In this document: positions 8,595 through 17,138 of the stretch, one piece after another
Numbering within the stretch: the stretch's first letter is position 1
How the letters are laid out: each line of letters starts with the position of its first letter
Source: Planococcus halocryophilus
GTDB taxonomy: Bacteria > Bacillota > Bacilli > Bacillales_A > Planococcaceae
Direction of reading: 5' to 3'
Length of the DNA stretch: 64,000 nt
NCBI RefSeq assembly: GCF_001687585.2
Contig: NZ_CP016537.2
Coordinates: 2,948,001-3,012,000 of the forward strand
The notes under the pieces: model-generated
What the model saw: only the letters and a program-made list of their open reading frames with translations
The model's database searches: none
What the model was told of the DNA's origin: nothing
Position numbers and translations under genes: made by a program

Positions 8595-10208
8595 CTATAG
8601 CCATTTTTTGAAAATTTTCTTCACTACGGACGGCTCGCGGTAAGGCTCGTTAAAACTCCGTTCATCGAGCCAATGCGTATCAAATGACTCTGCATCAATC
8701 CATCTTTCTATATCTTGATGCCCTTGAGGATTGATGACAATCACATCGAGACCAAACACATGAATTAATGCGATTGCATTAGCATCTGCACGGCTCAATT
8801 CACCATCTTTTTCTTCGTTATAAAACAGCATTGTCGGTACAAATTGGGGATAATCAAACAACTGAATCAATTGAATGACCGAATCTGGTAATGCCATCGA
8901 TTGCGAAAAAGCATACAGTTGCAACTCTTCAAACGACTCGCTACTTTGAGATTGCAAGATTGGTTTTTCTACATGTCTTGAAATTGCTGCAGCAATTGCA
9001 GTCTGCACGCCGTCCGGTAATTTATTGTATTTCCACCAATGTGCGGATTTCATCTTTTCAGGATCAAGTTGTCCATTTTTCCCAAGCGCTGCGCGGTAAT
9101 GAAATTTCTGATTGCCCTTTCGTTCTTCGATAAACGGAAAACTTCGAATCAACTTCGTGTCTTCACGCTCGGTTAAGTTATGAACATTGTCCCAAAAACG
9201 TTTACGGTCTTTTTCAATGCCCATTACTTTGGAAAAGACGACAGGAATGTTGACTCGTCCACTCCCTACTGAAAAGGATGGCCGAACCATCGCACGTTCT
9301 TTAGCAAGCATAAATCCTTCGTCCATTGTTGTCTTCAATCGAACGGATTGTGTTAAATAAGATTTGAATTGAAATGGTTTATAGAGTCCCGAATCATCAT
9401 GATGCAAAAGACGATCTACTTCTTGGGTTGCTCGGTAAGCGACTGTTCCTACGCGTTTTGGTTTTTCTTCCGGAAAAGGCAAGAGTGAACCGGCATTCAC
9501 TTGGAAACTATGACTATGAATACCTTCACTTCCAACAGCTTTCTCAAACCAACGCTCTCCTGTTGGGTCATAAACAATAATGTGAAAGCCAAAAGCAGCT
9601 GCTAACTTTAAAAACCAGCTTTCACTTTCTGTAACGCTGCCATACCATAAAAATCCTGGCAAACCTTTTTCTAGATCCAACTTTTCAATCTCAGGTTCGA
9701 TATGATTAAATATCCATTTAACCAAGTCTGTCGTCACACGACGGAAAGACGAATGAGTCGTATCTCCACCTGATTGCGCTTGAAACGCTTTCAAAATATC
9801 AATCAACACAATTCGCAAACGTCTATTGAGATCCACGTCTTTTAACTTAGGGAGTAGTCCTTTACCGTCAAGAAAAGCTGTCATTCGATTGGGCGATAAC
9901 CCTTTTTCTTTTTTATTCATTTCAAATAAATCTTGAAGTGTTCGCAATCGATCTTGTTCAATATACTTGTTCATATTATCAGAAAGTCGAATCAACCGAC
10001 CCTCTGACTCTTCCATAACGTCATAGATTGATGCGAAATATTCATCCGCATCAAGTGTCATGCCCGTAATTTGTCCAAGCAACTGTGGATACGTAATGCT
10101 AGTTTCTTCAATTTTCGTTTCACTGTGATCCACTATCGGTTTTTTCAGCCATTCCCCGATTTTCTCCGGATCCCAGGTTTTAGCGGGGATTGGATTCAAT
10201 TGAACCAT
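8595..10208 (-). CDS. yceG: YceG-family protein of the Ter biosynthetic module
   Basis: A 537-residue soluble protein of the YceG family of Bacillus ter operons; its length equals that of the B. subtilis protein as I recall it. It has no recognised catalytic motif. I see an internal repeat: a segment near residues 184-225 (FLWYG...GFHIIVYDPTGERW) resembles one near 456-505 (MLFYN...GLDVIVINPQGHQDIERW). The two share a strand, a helix and an x-V/I-V-x-x-P-x-G turn, so the protein may contain two related alpha/beta units. It sits between the HAD enzyme and YceH, with short spacers on both sides. Confidence 0.88.
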   Translation of the reverse strand: MVQLNPIPAKTWDPEKIGEWLKKPIVDHSETKIEETSITYPQLLGQITGMTLDADEYFASIYDVMEESEGRLIRLSDNMNKYIEQDRLRTLQDLFEMNKKEKGLSPNRMTAFLDGKGLLPKLKDVDLNRRLRIVLIDILKAFQAQSGGDTTHSSFRRVTTDLVKWIFNHIEPEIEKLDLEKGLPGFLWYGSVTESESWFLKLAAAFGFHIIVYDPTGERWFEKAVGSEGIHSHSFQVNAGSLLPFPEEKPKRVGTVAYRATQEVDRLLHHDDSGLYKPFQFKSYLTQSVRLKTTMDEGFMLAKERAMVRPSFSVGSGRVNIPVVFSKVMGIEKDRKRFWDNVHNLTEREDTKLIRSFPFIEERKGNQKFHYRAALGKNGQLDPEKMKSAHWWKYNKLPDGVQTAIAAAISRHVEKPILQSQSSESFEELQLYAFSQSMALPDSVIQLIQLFDYPQFVPTMLFYNEEKDGELSRADANAIALIHVFGLDVIVINPQGHQDIERWIDAESFDTHWLDERSFNEPYREPSVVKKIFKKWL

Positions 10209-10232
10209 TGGAATCTCTCCTTGCTTTGTTGC

Positions 10233-11048
10233 TTACTGACGTTGCAGTGATATCTCAGCAACACGAGCTAAAATTTCCTCGCCTGCTTTAATGCCGTAAT
10301 TTTCTGTCTTACGAATATGAGCTGAAATAGGAGCAGCATTTCTCGCAGCTTCACCGTGAGAGGCAAGCATGCCATAATCGGCACTTTCCAATAAATCTAG
10401 ATCTAATAACGAATCTCCAGCAGCAACGACATAGTTAGCACCTATATGTGTCTTAATATACTCCATTGCCCCTGCTTTCGTAATGCTTTCTGGCATAAAA
10501 TAAAGTTTTCTGCCTTGAAGTGATAATCCCCAGCCAAGCTTTTTAAAAGTGGCGGTGTAAAAATCTAACTTGTCTTCAGGAAAACGAGCACGATCGATGA
10601 TTAAATAAACAAACCAATTGTCTGCTTCTCTCACTTTAACTACCCAGTCTTCTGAAAAATGCCGATTAATTTCCGGTAGTAATTCCTTTATAACGGTTTT
10701 ACGATTTGTGCACGTTTGGCGAATTTGGTCGGACCATTCCTTAATCGGCTGACCATTTTCTAAAATAACCGCTCCGTTAGAAATAACCGCAAAACGTGGA
10801 GGTTGTTGCCCTTCAAAAATACCGGTTACTCGCTCGTATTGAGCTTGCGTACGTGTAGTCACCGGAAGAAAAAAGGTTGAATCGTCAATATTCCATAGAG
10901 CCAATTGACTTTTTTTTGTCATGAATGACAAAGGCTTGCCTTCGTAGCGCTCTACTTCAACTAACTCTTCTTCCGTGACGTCCATTCCCATTGAATTACG
11001 GGAATAAATCAATGTTTGATCTAAATCGCTAGCGAATAATACCGTCAT
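10233..11048 (-). CDS. HAD-family hydrolase of the Ter biosynthetic module
   Basis: This 271-residue HAD enzyme has motif I FASDLDQTLIY (Asp nucleophile), a Ser/Thr-containing SNGAVI motif, a lysine-bearing region near SITKAGAM and motif IV AAGDSLLDLDLL. The layout fits Cof-type (C2-cap) sugar- or nucleotide-phosphate phosphatases. It overlaps the upstream PRTase-like gene by four bases. In the published comparative analysis of ter operons, a HAD phosphatase is a fixed partner of the two phosphoribosyltransferase-like proteins and the CitE-like lyase. It is presumed to dephosphorylate an intermediate of an unknown nucleoside-like product. Confidence 0.85.
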   Translation of the reverse strand: MTVLFASDLDQTLIYSRNSMGMDVTEEELVEVERYEGKPLSFMTKKSQLALWNIDDSTFFLPVTTRTQAQYERVTGIFEGQQPPRFAVISNGAVILENGQPIKEWSDQIRQTCTNRKTVIKELLPEINRHFSEDWVVKVREADNWFVYLIIDRARFPEDKLDFYTATFKKLGWGLSLQGRKLYFMPESITKAGAMEYIKTHIGANYVVAAGDSLLDLDLLESADYGMLASHGEAARNAAPISAHIRKTENYGIKAGEEILARVAEISLQRQ

Positions 11049-12154
11049 ATTTCTTTACCTGAACGGATCAAACCGATTGCGCGATAAAACAAGTCTGGAA
11101 TCACTTCGACCGGCACGTCTTTTTCTTTTGCCAACATCAAAATATGATGTACATCCGGATTATCCAAGCTGTTAACAAGAACTTTCCACGGACTTCTGCG
11201 TAGCAAAACGCGCGTTGTTTCACCAACGCCTGGTTTAATCAAATGATAATCGGTTTCACGATACATCTGCTGACCGATTTCTTCGACTTCTTTCATTCCT
11301 TGCCACGTTCTTTTTGCTGTTACAGGAGTTGAGACAGCGTCTTTTTCGACTCTTTCTTGTGTACCCTTAAAACAATCTGTAATTTGATCGACAAAGTCAT
11401 TTGATAAATCCTCTTCCAGCAATTCACCGTAAAATTTCGCACCATGGAAATCATCTTCACCGATATACAGTTTGTTTAAAATGGTTCGGCTCACGAGTCC
11501 TGATACTGTCGCATTCAGACATGCGCTCGGAATAAGAAAGTCTTCGCGCGTACCGAATAATACTGCACACGCTCCGGGATCGGCCAGTACGGCCATATCA
11601 TCATGGAGATTCAAGTTTTTCGTTTTATTGAGATGATTTACCGCCTTGGTCAATTCCTTTTGAATTGCCCCTTTTCCGGTCCATCCATCGACAAATTGAA
11701 TACGACTTGTCGGATGTGCAGCACGTATTGAATCGATCGCTTTTTCATCAATTCCTTTATCACGCAAAATAGAGACGCTATAATGTGGCCATTTCATATT
11801 CAATATTTTTTCAGCGTAACGGCGAATTAAGATGCCGATTGGGCTACCTGCTCTCGCTAAAGAAACAAGGACAACATCGTCTGTTCCTGCATTCATAAAA
11901 ATACGCTGTGTTACGAGGCCTACTAAATAAGCCAGTTGTTCTTTCGTTTTTACTACTGTTTCGTGATAAAGCTTTGTATATTCATCAGAAGGTCGATATT
12001 CCATCGGAAGTCTCTCTGCGTAATGAGCACCTGTTTGAACTGCTTTTTCGCGCTCTTCTAATGTACTTTCAGTAAATACTTCGCTTACATCTTTCAATAG
12101 GAAAGTGATGTCTTCTTTCGGATAACTCGTTTTTACTAAACCGGTAGCTATCAT
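11045..12154 (-). CDS. PRTase-like protein with C-terminal PELOTA-type domain (StiP family)
   Basis: A 369-residue protein. Its N-terminal two thirds resemble the phosphoribosyltransferase-like domain deposited as 'cysteine protease StiP'. The SLARAGSPIGILIRR stretch (residues 98-112) and FVDGWTGKGAI (154-164) look like PRTase core and PRPP-loop elements, so a protease role seems doubtful. The last 60 residues (KVLVNSLDNPDVHHILMLA...VIPDLFYRAIGLI) fit the small PELOTA-like RNA-binding domain found in this family. It overlaps both neighbours by four bases (ATGA), implying tight stoichiometry. The substrate is unknown. Confidence 0.82.
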   Translation of the reverse strand: MIATGLVKTSYPKEDITFLLKDVSEVFTESTLEEREKAVQTGAHYAERLPMEYRPSDEYTKLYHETVVKTKEQLAYLVGLVTQRIFMNAGTDDVVLVSLARAGSPIGILIRRYAEKILNMKWPHYSVSILRDKGIDEKAIDSIRAAHPTSRIQFVDGWTGKGAIQKELTKAVNHLNKTKNLNLHDDMAVLADPGACAVLFGTREDFLIPSACLNATVSGLVSRTILNKLYIGEDDFHGAKFYGELLEEDLSNDFVDQITDCFKGTQERVEKDAVSTPVTAKRTWQGMKEVEEIGQQMYRETDYHLIKPGVGETTRVLLRRSPWKVLVNSLDNPDVHHILMLAKEKDVPVEVIPDLFYRAIGLIRSGKEI

Positions 12155-13521
12155 TCGATTTCTTCACTCCTTTTGGTAGTTGTTAGAGATATCCATTCTA
12201 CTGGTGCTTTTTCTTCTAAATAAGCAAGTAAGGGCTGCCATTCAGAGGAATCGATAACCGATTCAGCAAGTAAATAAATCCGATCAATATCCAATTCATT
12301 CAAGTTGTAGATGAATTGGCTTATCTCTTCAGCATCTGGTAAATCAAACTTCGCTTTTTCTTGAATTGGATAGCCTGTTGTCTTTGCGGCGAAAATCGGA
12401 CTGCGCGTCGTCGTCTGTACGAGTGAATTGCCTCCTAATGCTAAAGCAAAACGAATTGGCAAATACATATTCTCCCCTACTCCAATGACCAATGCTTTAT
12501 CGCTTTTTTTAGCAACTTGTGCTGCTGCAGTTTCTGCCCAATTTGTGATTTCATCGTGTTCTTTACTCGTAAGGCCGAAGCGCCCCGTATGCGAAATATA
12601 CTGTTGTTTTGTTTTCGAAACAACCGATAATTTGTTTTCGCTTATTTGGATAGTTGGAACTCTTTGTCCTGTCCCGTTTAGCAGCGTATCTGTAGGTTCT
12701 TCAGGTGCTCTGCTATGAACTAATTCAAAATCACCGGACATTAACGATAAGATTTTCAAGCTGATTTCTCGGCTACTTGTCATTTTTTCTATCTTTTCTC
12801 GTTGGCTAGCATTTCGCCAATCGAGAATCGACAGCGACACGTAGTTTTTCCCAGGAAATTGATCATCTAATGCACAAACCAAATTTAACAAAGTATTGCC
12901 TGTTGAAATTTCATCGTCAATTAGCACAATGGTTTCAGCTTCTTCAAGCATTCCTGAAGGTGCATATACTTTATGGGAAGTTGCGTGGGAATGTTCTTCT
13001 TCAAAGACAAAAGATGGGGTCATGCCAACAATTTCTTCACGAGTTGTATGAAGATAAGCTGCTTTTTCAAAATGCTGAAAAACCGAATGACCAAGGCCTG
13101 TCGCAGTTTCAGCCATTCCGATAAAAACCGTTTTCTGCGGTAACGCTTTTTTGAATTCGAGTGATTCGATGCTTAGTTCACGATTGGCTTTACCTGTTTC
13201 AATCATTCCCACAAGATGAGCTGTATTAGAATACCCTTTAAGACCTGCTCTTTCCATTAACAAAGAAGCTAGTAACGTTCCTGTTCCAAGGGCTACGGAA
13301 GGATTTACAGCTAAATGTTTGGCAATCAGCTTACTGACAAATAAAAACTGACGCTTTTTATTGACACGTAAAGCTACAGAAAAAAGCGATTCTGGGGAAA
13401 GCCCAGGATAAGCATCTGTAACTGAAATATGAATATTTAAGTTATCCCATAATTTAGTATTGATTTGATAATTGGTTCGCCCGGAGATGATTGAGGACGT
13501 CGATTGGTTGATAGTTTTCAT
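12151..13521 (-). CDS. Phosphoribosyltransferase with C-terminal TRSP domain
   Basis: A 456-residue protein. A type I phosphoribosyltransferase core carries the PRPP-binding signature ETIVLIDDEISTGNT (residues 196-210). The C-terminal part shows the TTRSPIFA motif (371-378) after which the TRSP domain is named. This two-domain layout is found almost only in ter operons. The start lies 68 bases inside the upstream CitE-like gene, with a GGGGTG as a modest ribosome-binding site; I see no in-frame ATG further in. A transferase attaching a ribosyl phosphate to an unknown base is the likely activity. Confidence 0.85.
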   Translation of the reverse strand: MKTINQSTSSIISGRTNYQINTKLWDNLNIHISVTDAYPGLSPESLFSVALRVNKKRQFLFVSKLIAKHLAVNPSVALGTGTLLASLLMERAGLKGYSNTAHLVGMIETGKANRELSIESLEFKKALPQKTVFIGMAETATGLGHSVFQHFEKAAYLHTTREEIVGMTPSFVFEEEHSHATSHKVYAPSGMLEEAETIVLIDDEISTGNTLLNLVCALDDQFPGKNYVSLSILDWRNASQREKIEKMTSSREISLKILSLMSGDFELVHSRAPEEPTDTLLNGTGQRVPTIQISENKLSVVSKTKQQYISHTGRFGLTSKEHDEITNWAETAAAQVAKKSDKALVIGVGENMYLPIRFALALGGNSLVQTTTRSPIFAAKTTGYPIQEKAKFDLPDAEEISQFIYNLNELDIDRIYLLAESVIDSSEWQPLLAYLEEKAPVEWISLTTTKRSEEIE

Positions 13522-14599
13522 TCAGCACCCCATAGACTTCCGCTTGAGCAATTACTTTTTTTGCCCAGCTCAAATGCGGTTTTACTTCGTTCATTTTGTT
13601 ACGTTTAGGACTTTGTAAAACACCATTTCTCCCCTTACTTTCATTGAGGATTAATTTGGCGTCTTCATAAGCTTCGAAAGATATGATGTGTCCGGCATTA
13701 ACGATTGGAATTTGAGAAGGATGAATGCATGTTTTCCCTTTAAACCCGTTTAATATATCCAATTGGACTTCTTCCCAAAGGGTTTGTTCTGGTTTTGAAG
13801 AAAGCCAAAGCCTTTCTCCGACCGAAAAATGTTCATAGACAGGACCTGAAACTGTGAACCCGTCTTCTGAACGACCAAACTGGTTTAATATAGCAATCAG
13901 GCAATCACGAATGATGTGAACATCATAAATCGTCCGTTCAGCCGGACGCCGCAAGCCATAAAGACTAGAAAAATCGGTTGCCCCAACGCGAACGGTCAAA
14001 ATTCGTTCTGCTTCTGACTGTATAATTTTATATAATTCCGCTAAAGTCTGTTCACGAGATTCGCTGTACAACACTTCTTTTGTTTCAAGTAAAGGCAAGG
14101 CGTATAGCTTTCTACCAGCTGCTTCACTGGCACGATTGAGCGCTTCAAAAAACAATGGTAAAGTGTCAGGTGAACATTTCGGAAAAACAATTCCTGTTAT
14201 AACACTTAAAGCGGTTCCGGCATTTTTGATCAATTTATCCAATTGATCCGGTGTACGAATTCGTAAAAACAAAATGGGACCTGCTGCCAATTGTTCAGCA
14301 CTTGCTTCTTCAAGCTTTTTAAATTCACTTATTGCATTTTTTTCCGCTTGCTCTAGTTCCGTATCCGCTACTGCATCTTCTAGGCAGATAATTAATGTGG
14401 TTAAGCCAGCAAATGCGCCTTTACTATATTCACCATTCAAAATCTTTTGAGCAAAATCTGCTCTAGATCCCGGTGTATAAAGTGCTGCGCCCAGTGCTAA
14501 ACTTAATGTTTCCCGTTTTGTATCACGGTTAAATTCTGCCGGGGAATATTTAAAAAAAGTTTTTAAATCAGAATCGGTTAATCCGTTAAAATGTCTCAT
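13454..14599 (-). CDS. CitE-like C-C bond lyase of the Ter biosynthetic module
   Basis: A 381-residue TIM-barrel enzyme related to the citrate lyase beta subunit / HpcH-HpaI aldolase family. Visible hallmarks are LYTPGSRADF near the N-terminus, IICLEDAVAD (acidic metal-binding segment), RVGATDFSSLYGLRRP and GKTCIHPSQI near the C-terminus. Members of this branch occur with TRSP and PELOTA-type PRTases in ter operons, so it probably cleaves or forms a carbon-carbon bond in the same unknown pathway. Its last 68 bases overlap the PRTase gene. A hairpin separates it from the TerD gene upstream. Confidence 0.87.
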   Translation of the reverse strand: MRHFNGLTDSDLKTFFKYSPAEFNRDTKRETLSLALGAALYTPGSRADFAQKILNGEYSKGAFAGLTTLIICLEDAVADTELEQAEKNAISEFKKLEEASAEQLAAGPILFLRIRTPDQLDKLIKNAGTALSVITGIVFPKCSPDTLPLFFEALNRASEAAGRKLYALPLLETKEVLYSESREQTLAELYKIIQSEAERILTVRVGATDFSSLYGLRRPAERTIYDVHIIRDCLIAILNQFGRSEDGFTVSGPVYEHFSVGERLWLSSKPEQTLWEEVQLDILNGFKGKTCIHPSQIPIVNAGHIISFEAYEDAKLILNESKGRNGVLQSPKRNKMNEVKPHLSWAKKVIAQAEVYGVLNENYQPIDVLNHLRANQLSNQY

Positions 14600-14666
14600 A
14601 CATGATCCCTCCCGGCATGCTGCCGTAACAGCCCGTTCAAATTATCCATTCCTTTATGAATGGAGA

Positions 14667-14695
14667 AAAAGCAAGGAGACAGTCTCCTTGCTTTT
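14667..14695 (-). terminator. Internal hairpin between terD and the enzyme genes
   Basis: Arms AAAAGCAAGGAG (14667-14678) and CTCCTTGCTTTT (14684-14695) form a stable hairpin followed by a short, poor T run on the minus strand. It lies between the second TerD gene and the CitE-like gene in the same operon, so it may be a partial terminator or a processing/stability element lowering expression of the enzyme genes relative to TerD. Confidence 0.65.
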
Positions 14696-14706
14696 CCATC
14701 GTTTCC

Positions 14707-15285
14707 TTAGCTGTTTAAGCCAAAGTCTTTCACAAGCGACTCTAAGCCACCTTGATACCCGCTGCCAATGGCATTAAATTTCCACTCTCCACCGTGACGG
14801 TAAAGTTCACCGACAACCACAGCAGTTTCAATTGAGAAATCTTCACCAAGGTCGTAACGGATTAACTCTTCATTTGTATCACCATTTACAATACGCACAT
14901 ATGAATTGCTTACTTGGCCAAAATTCTGACCGCGTGCTTCAGCATCATGGATTGTGATTGCAAAAGTGGCTTTTTCGATTGATGCAGGAATAGCTGATAA
15001 GTTTACGTTTACTTGTTCGTCATCCCCATCACCTTCACCTGTTTTGTTATCGCCCGTATGCTCTACAGCACCGGCAGCGCCAGTCGTATTATTGTAGAAG
15101 ATGAAATCAGCTTCTGATGCTGTTTTTCCTTCGCCATTCAATAGGAAGACTGAAGAATCCAAGTCAAAGTCTTGTCCACCGTCATATTTATTTGTATCCC
15201 ATCCTAAACCAACAACTACTTTTGATAAGCCTGGGTTACTTTTAGTTAAGTCTACTTTTTGACCTTTTGATAAATTAATTGCCAT
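14707..15285 (-). CDS. terD: TerD-family stress protein (second TerD)
   Basis: This 192-residue TerD protein has the family start [17 protein letters not shown], the acidic DFDLDSSV motif, [16 protein letters not shown] and the C-terminal GSGYQGGLE. It is nearly collinear with the TerD at 6895-7473. Start ATG 15285 has an AAGGAG upstream and follows the first TerD gene after 14 bases, so the two are co-transcribed. Calcium binding is expected from the family; a specific ligand or stress cannot be read from the sequence. Confidence 0.95.
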   Translation of the reverse strand: MAINLSKGQKVDLTKSNPGLSKVVVGLGWDTNKYDGGQDFDLDSSVFLLNGEGKTASEADFIFYNNTTGAAGAVEHTGDNKTGEGDGDDEQVNVNLSAIPASIEKATFAITIHDAEARGQNFGQVSNSYVRIVNGDTNEELIRYDLGEDFSIETAVVVGELYRHGGEWKFNAIGSGYQGGLESLVKDFGLNS

Positions 15286-15299
15286 TACTTCAACACTCC

Positions 15300-15917
15300 T
15301 TAAGAATATTTGTTTGCAATTGATCCGATATCAGGTTCTGATGCGCCTTCACCAATCGCAGAAAACTTCCAGTCAGTTCCTTGACGGTAAAGTTCGCCTG
15401 TAATTAACGACATTTTGCCAGCATAGTTTTCTGTTAAGTTATAATGAACCAATTCTTCTTTCGACTGGTTGTCGACTAAACGAATAAATGCATTTTCAAT
15501 CATACCGAAATCTTGTTTCTTTTTCTGTGCGTTGTAAATGTTTACAACAAAAACTAAACGGTGAACTGACGGTGAAATTCGTTTCAAATCAATATTGATC
15601 ATTTCATCATCGCCGTCGCCTTCTCCAGTCAAATTATCACCAGAATGGACTACGCTACCGTCTTTGCTTTTTTTATTGCCGAAATAGATTAAGTTTTCTT
15701 TAGCAGTCAACTTGCCGTTTTCATCCAGTAATAAGACCGATGCGTCACAGTCAACGTCAGCTCCGCCGCCTCCGCCTCCGCCTAATAGATTACTTATGAA
15801 GCCTCCACTTTTTTTAGTTGCTACTGGATCCCAGCCTAAGCCAACCATAATGCTCGAAAGCGATGAACGTCCTTTTGTTAAATCGATTTTTTGACCTTTT
15901 ACAAGATTAATCGCCAT
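15300..15917 (-). CDS. terD: TerD-family protein with glycine-rich insertion (first gene of the ter operon)
   Basis: A 205-residue TerD-like protein. It keeps [27 protein letters not shown] and a C-terminal AIGEG motif. It carries a Gly-rich insertion ([17 protein letters not shown]) before the acidic motif, where the usual DFDLDAS reads DVDCDAS. This form resembles the YceC-type first TerD of Bacillus operons. The GTG at 15926 is too close to the GGAGAG ribosome-binding site; the ATG at 15917, eight bases beyond, is preferred. It is the promoter-proximal gene, about 160 bases downstream of an ECF-type promoter. Confidence 0.92.
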   Translation of the reverse strand: MAINLVKGQKIDLTKGRSSLSSIMVGLGWDPVATKKSGGFISNLLGGGGGGGADVDCDASVLLLDENGKLTAKENLIYFGNKKSKDGSVVHSGDNLTGEGDGDDEMINIDLKRISPSVHRLVFVVNIYNAQKKKQDFGMIENAFIRLVDNQSKEELVHYNLTENYAGKMSLITGELYRQGTDWKFSAIGEGASEPDIGSIANKYS

Positions 15918-16088
15918 TCCTAACACTCTCCATTCATCATTATGTATTCTATTTTAATGGTATTGGTCTAACATGTAAAATTCAACGAATAAAGTTTACC
16001 GGAAAGTTCAGTCATTTGGAATTTCCAAGGTTATAAAAACACGCTGAATCTTCAAACAAATGTTTTCTTAAAACACCTGACGTATACT

Positions 16089-16116
16089 AATACGTATATA
16101 AAGCTAGAAAGTTTCA
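16089..16116 (-). promoter_or_regulatory. ECF (sigma-W/M-like) promoter of the ter operon
   Basis: The minus strand shows -35 TGAAAC (16111-16116), a 16-base spacer and -10 CGTATT (16089-16094), close to the TGAAAC-N16-CGTA consensus of Bacillus sigma-W-type promoters. Transcription would start near 16080, leaving a leader of about 160 bases before the first TerD gene. The Bacillus yce operon is known to be under ECF sigma control, which supports the call. The intergenic region 15918-16199 contains this promoter and presumably that of the divergent glycosyltransferase operon. Confidence 0.65.
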
Positions 16117-16199
16117 TTTTCTTATGCTCACTTCTTAAATAGCATGGATAATGGGAGCTAGCAAATCATTTCAGTAACAATCGGAGAGGGGAAATAAAA

Positions 16200-17138
16200 A
16201 TGAAGCTTATCTCGATCGTGGTTCCTGCTTATAACGAAGAAGCCAATATTGCAGCAATGTACGATAAATTGATGCAGGAACTAGAGTCGCTTCCCTATCG
16301 TTATGAAATTATGTTCATTAATGATGGTAGCAGTGATAACACCTTACAGGAAATTTTAAAATTAGCTGAAGCGCATGAACATATAAAATATATTTCGCTA
16401 ACACGTAATTTTGGTAAAGAGTCCGCGATGCTCGCTGGCTTAAAACGCATTAAAGGAGATGCAGCCATTGTCATGGACAGTGACTTGCAACATCCGCCTA
16501 CGTTGATTGGTGAAATGATTCAAGGCTATGAGGAAGGCTTTAACCAAGTGGTAGCTAAACGATCACGTACAGGTGATTCTAAAGTGCGTTCTTTGTTTTC
16601 TTCTCTTTACTACAAAATCATCAATTCAATCACTGATGTCGATTTGCAAGACGGTGAAGGAGACTTCCGTTTATTAAGTCGTAAAGCCATCAATGCCATT
16701 TTGGCATTAAGTGAAAGCAATCGTTTTTCTAAAGGTTTGTTCTCATGGATTGGCCTTAGTAAAAAGACCATTAACTATGAAAATGTATTACGGACCGATG
16801 GCGATTCAAAATGGTCTTTTAGCAATCTCGTCAATTATGGCATCGACGGCATCATTTCATTTAATATGAAGCCTTTGCGCATTTGTTTTTACACAGGCTT
16901 TTTAGTCTTATTCTTGTCTCTCATTTATATTTTCTTTACACTCTACAATATTATGAAAGAAGGTATTGGTGCTCCCGGTTACTTTACGACGATTACAGCG
17001 ATTTTGTTACTTGGTGGCATTCAATTAATCAGCCTTGGCGTTATTGGCGAATATATTGGTCGTATCTATAATGAAACAAAGCAACGTCCTCACTTTCTTG
17101 TAGATATCAGCAATGCGGATGAATACCATGAATCTTAA
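16200..17138 (+). CDS. csbB: GT2 polyprenyl-phosphate glycosyltransferase (CsbB-like)
   Basis: A 312-residue DPM1-type GT2 enzyme. The catalytic domain runs from IVVPAYNEEANI through INDGSSDNT and the metal-binding DSDLQHPP motif to about residue 220. Two membrane segments follow (about 225-250 and 260-290). Such enzymes load a sugar from a nucleotide donor onto undecaprenyl phosphate at the inner membrane face. It is followed by GtrA-like and YfhO genes, giving the full three-component set that modifies lipoteichoic acid or another surface polymer in Bacillus and Listeria. The start has a GGAGAGGGG upstream. The sugar is unknown; GlcNAc is known for CsbB. Confidence 0.85.
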   Translation: MKLISIVVPAYNEEANIAAMYDKLMQELESLPYRYEIMFINDGSSDNTLQEILKLAEAHEHIKYISLTRNFGKESAMLAGLKRIKGDAAIVMDSDLQHPPTLIGEMIQGYEEGFNQVVAKRSRTGDSKVRSLFSSLYYKIINSITDVDLQDGEGDFRLLSRKAINAILALSESNRFSKGLFSWIGLSKKTINYENVLRTDGDSKWSFSNLVNYGIDGIISFNMKPLRICFYTGFLVLFLSLIYIFFTLYNIMKEGIGAPGYFTTITAILLLGGIQLISLGVIGEYIGRIYNETKQRPHFLVDISNADEYHES

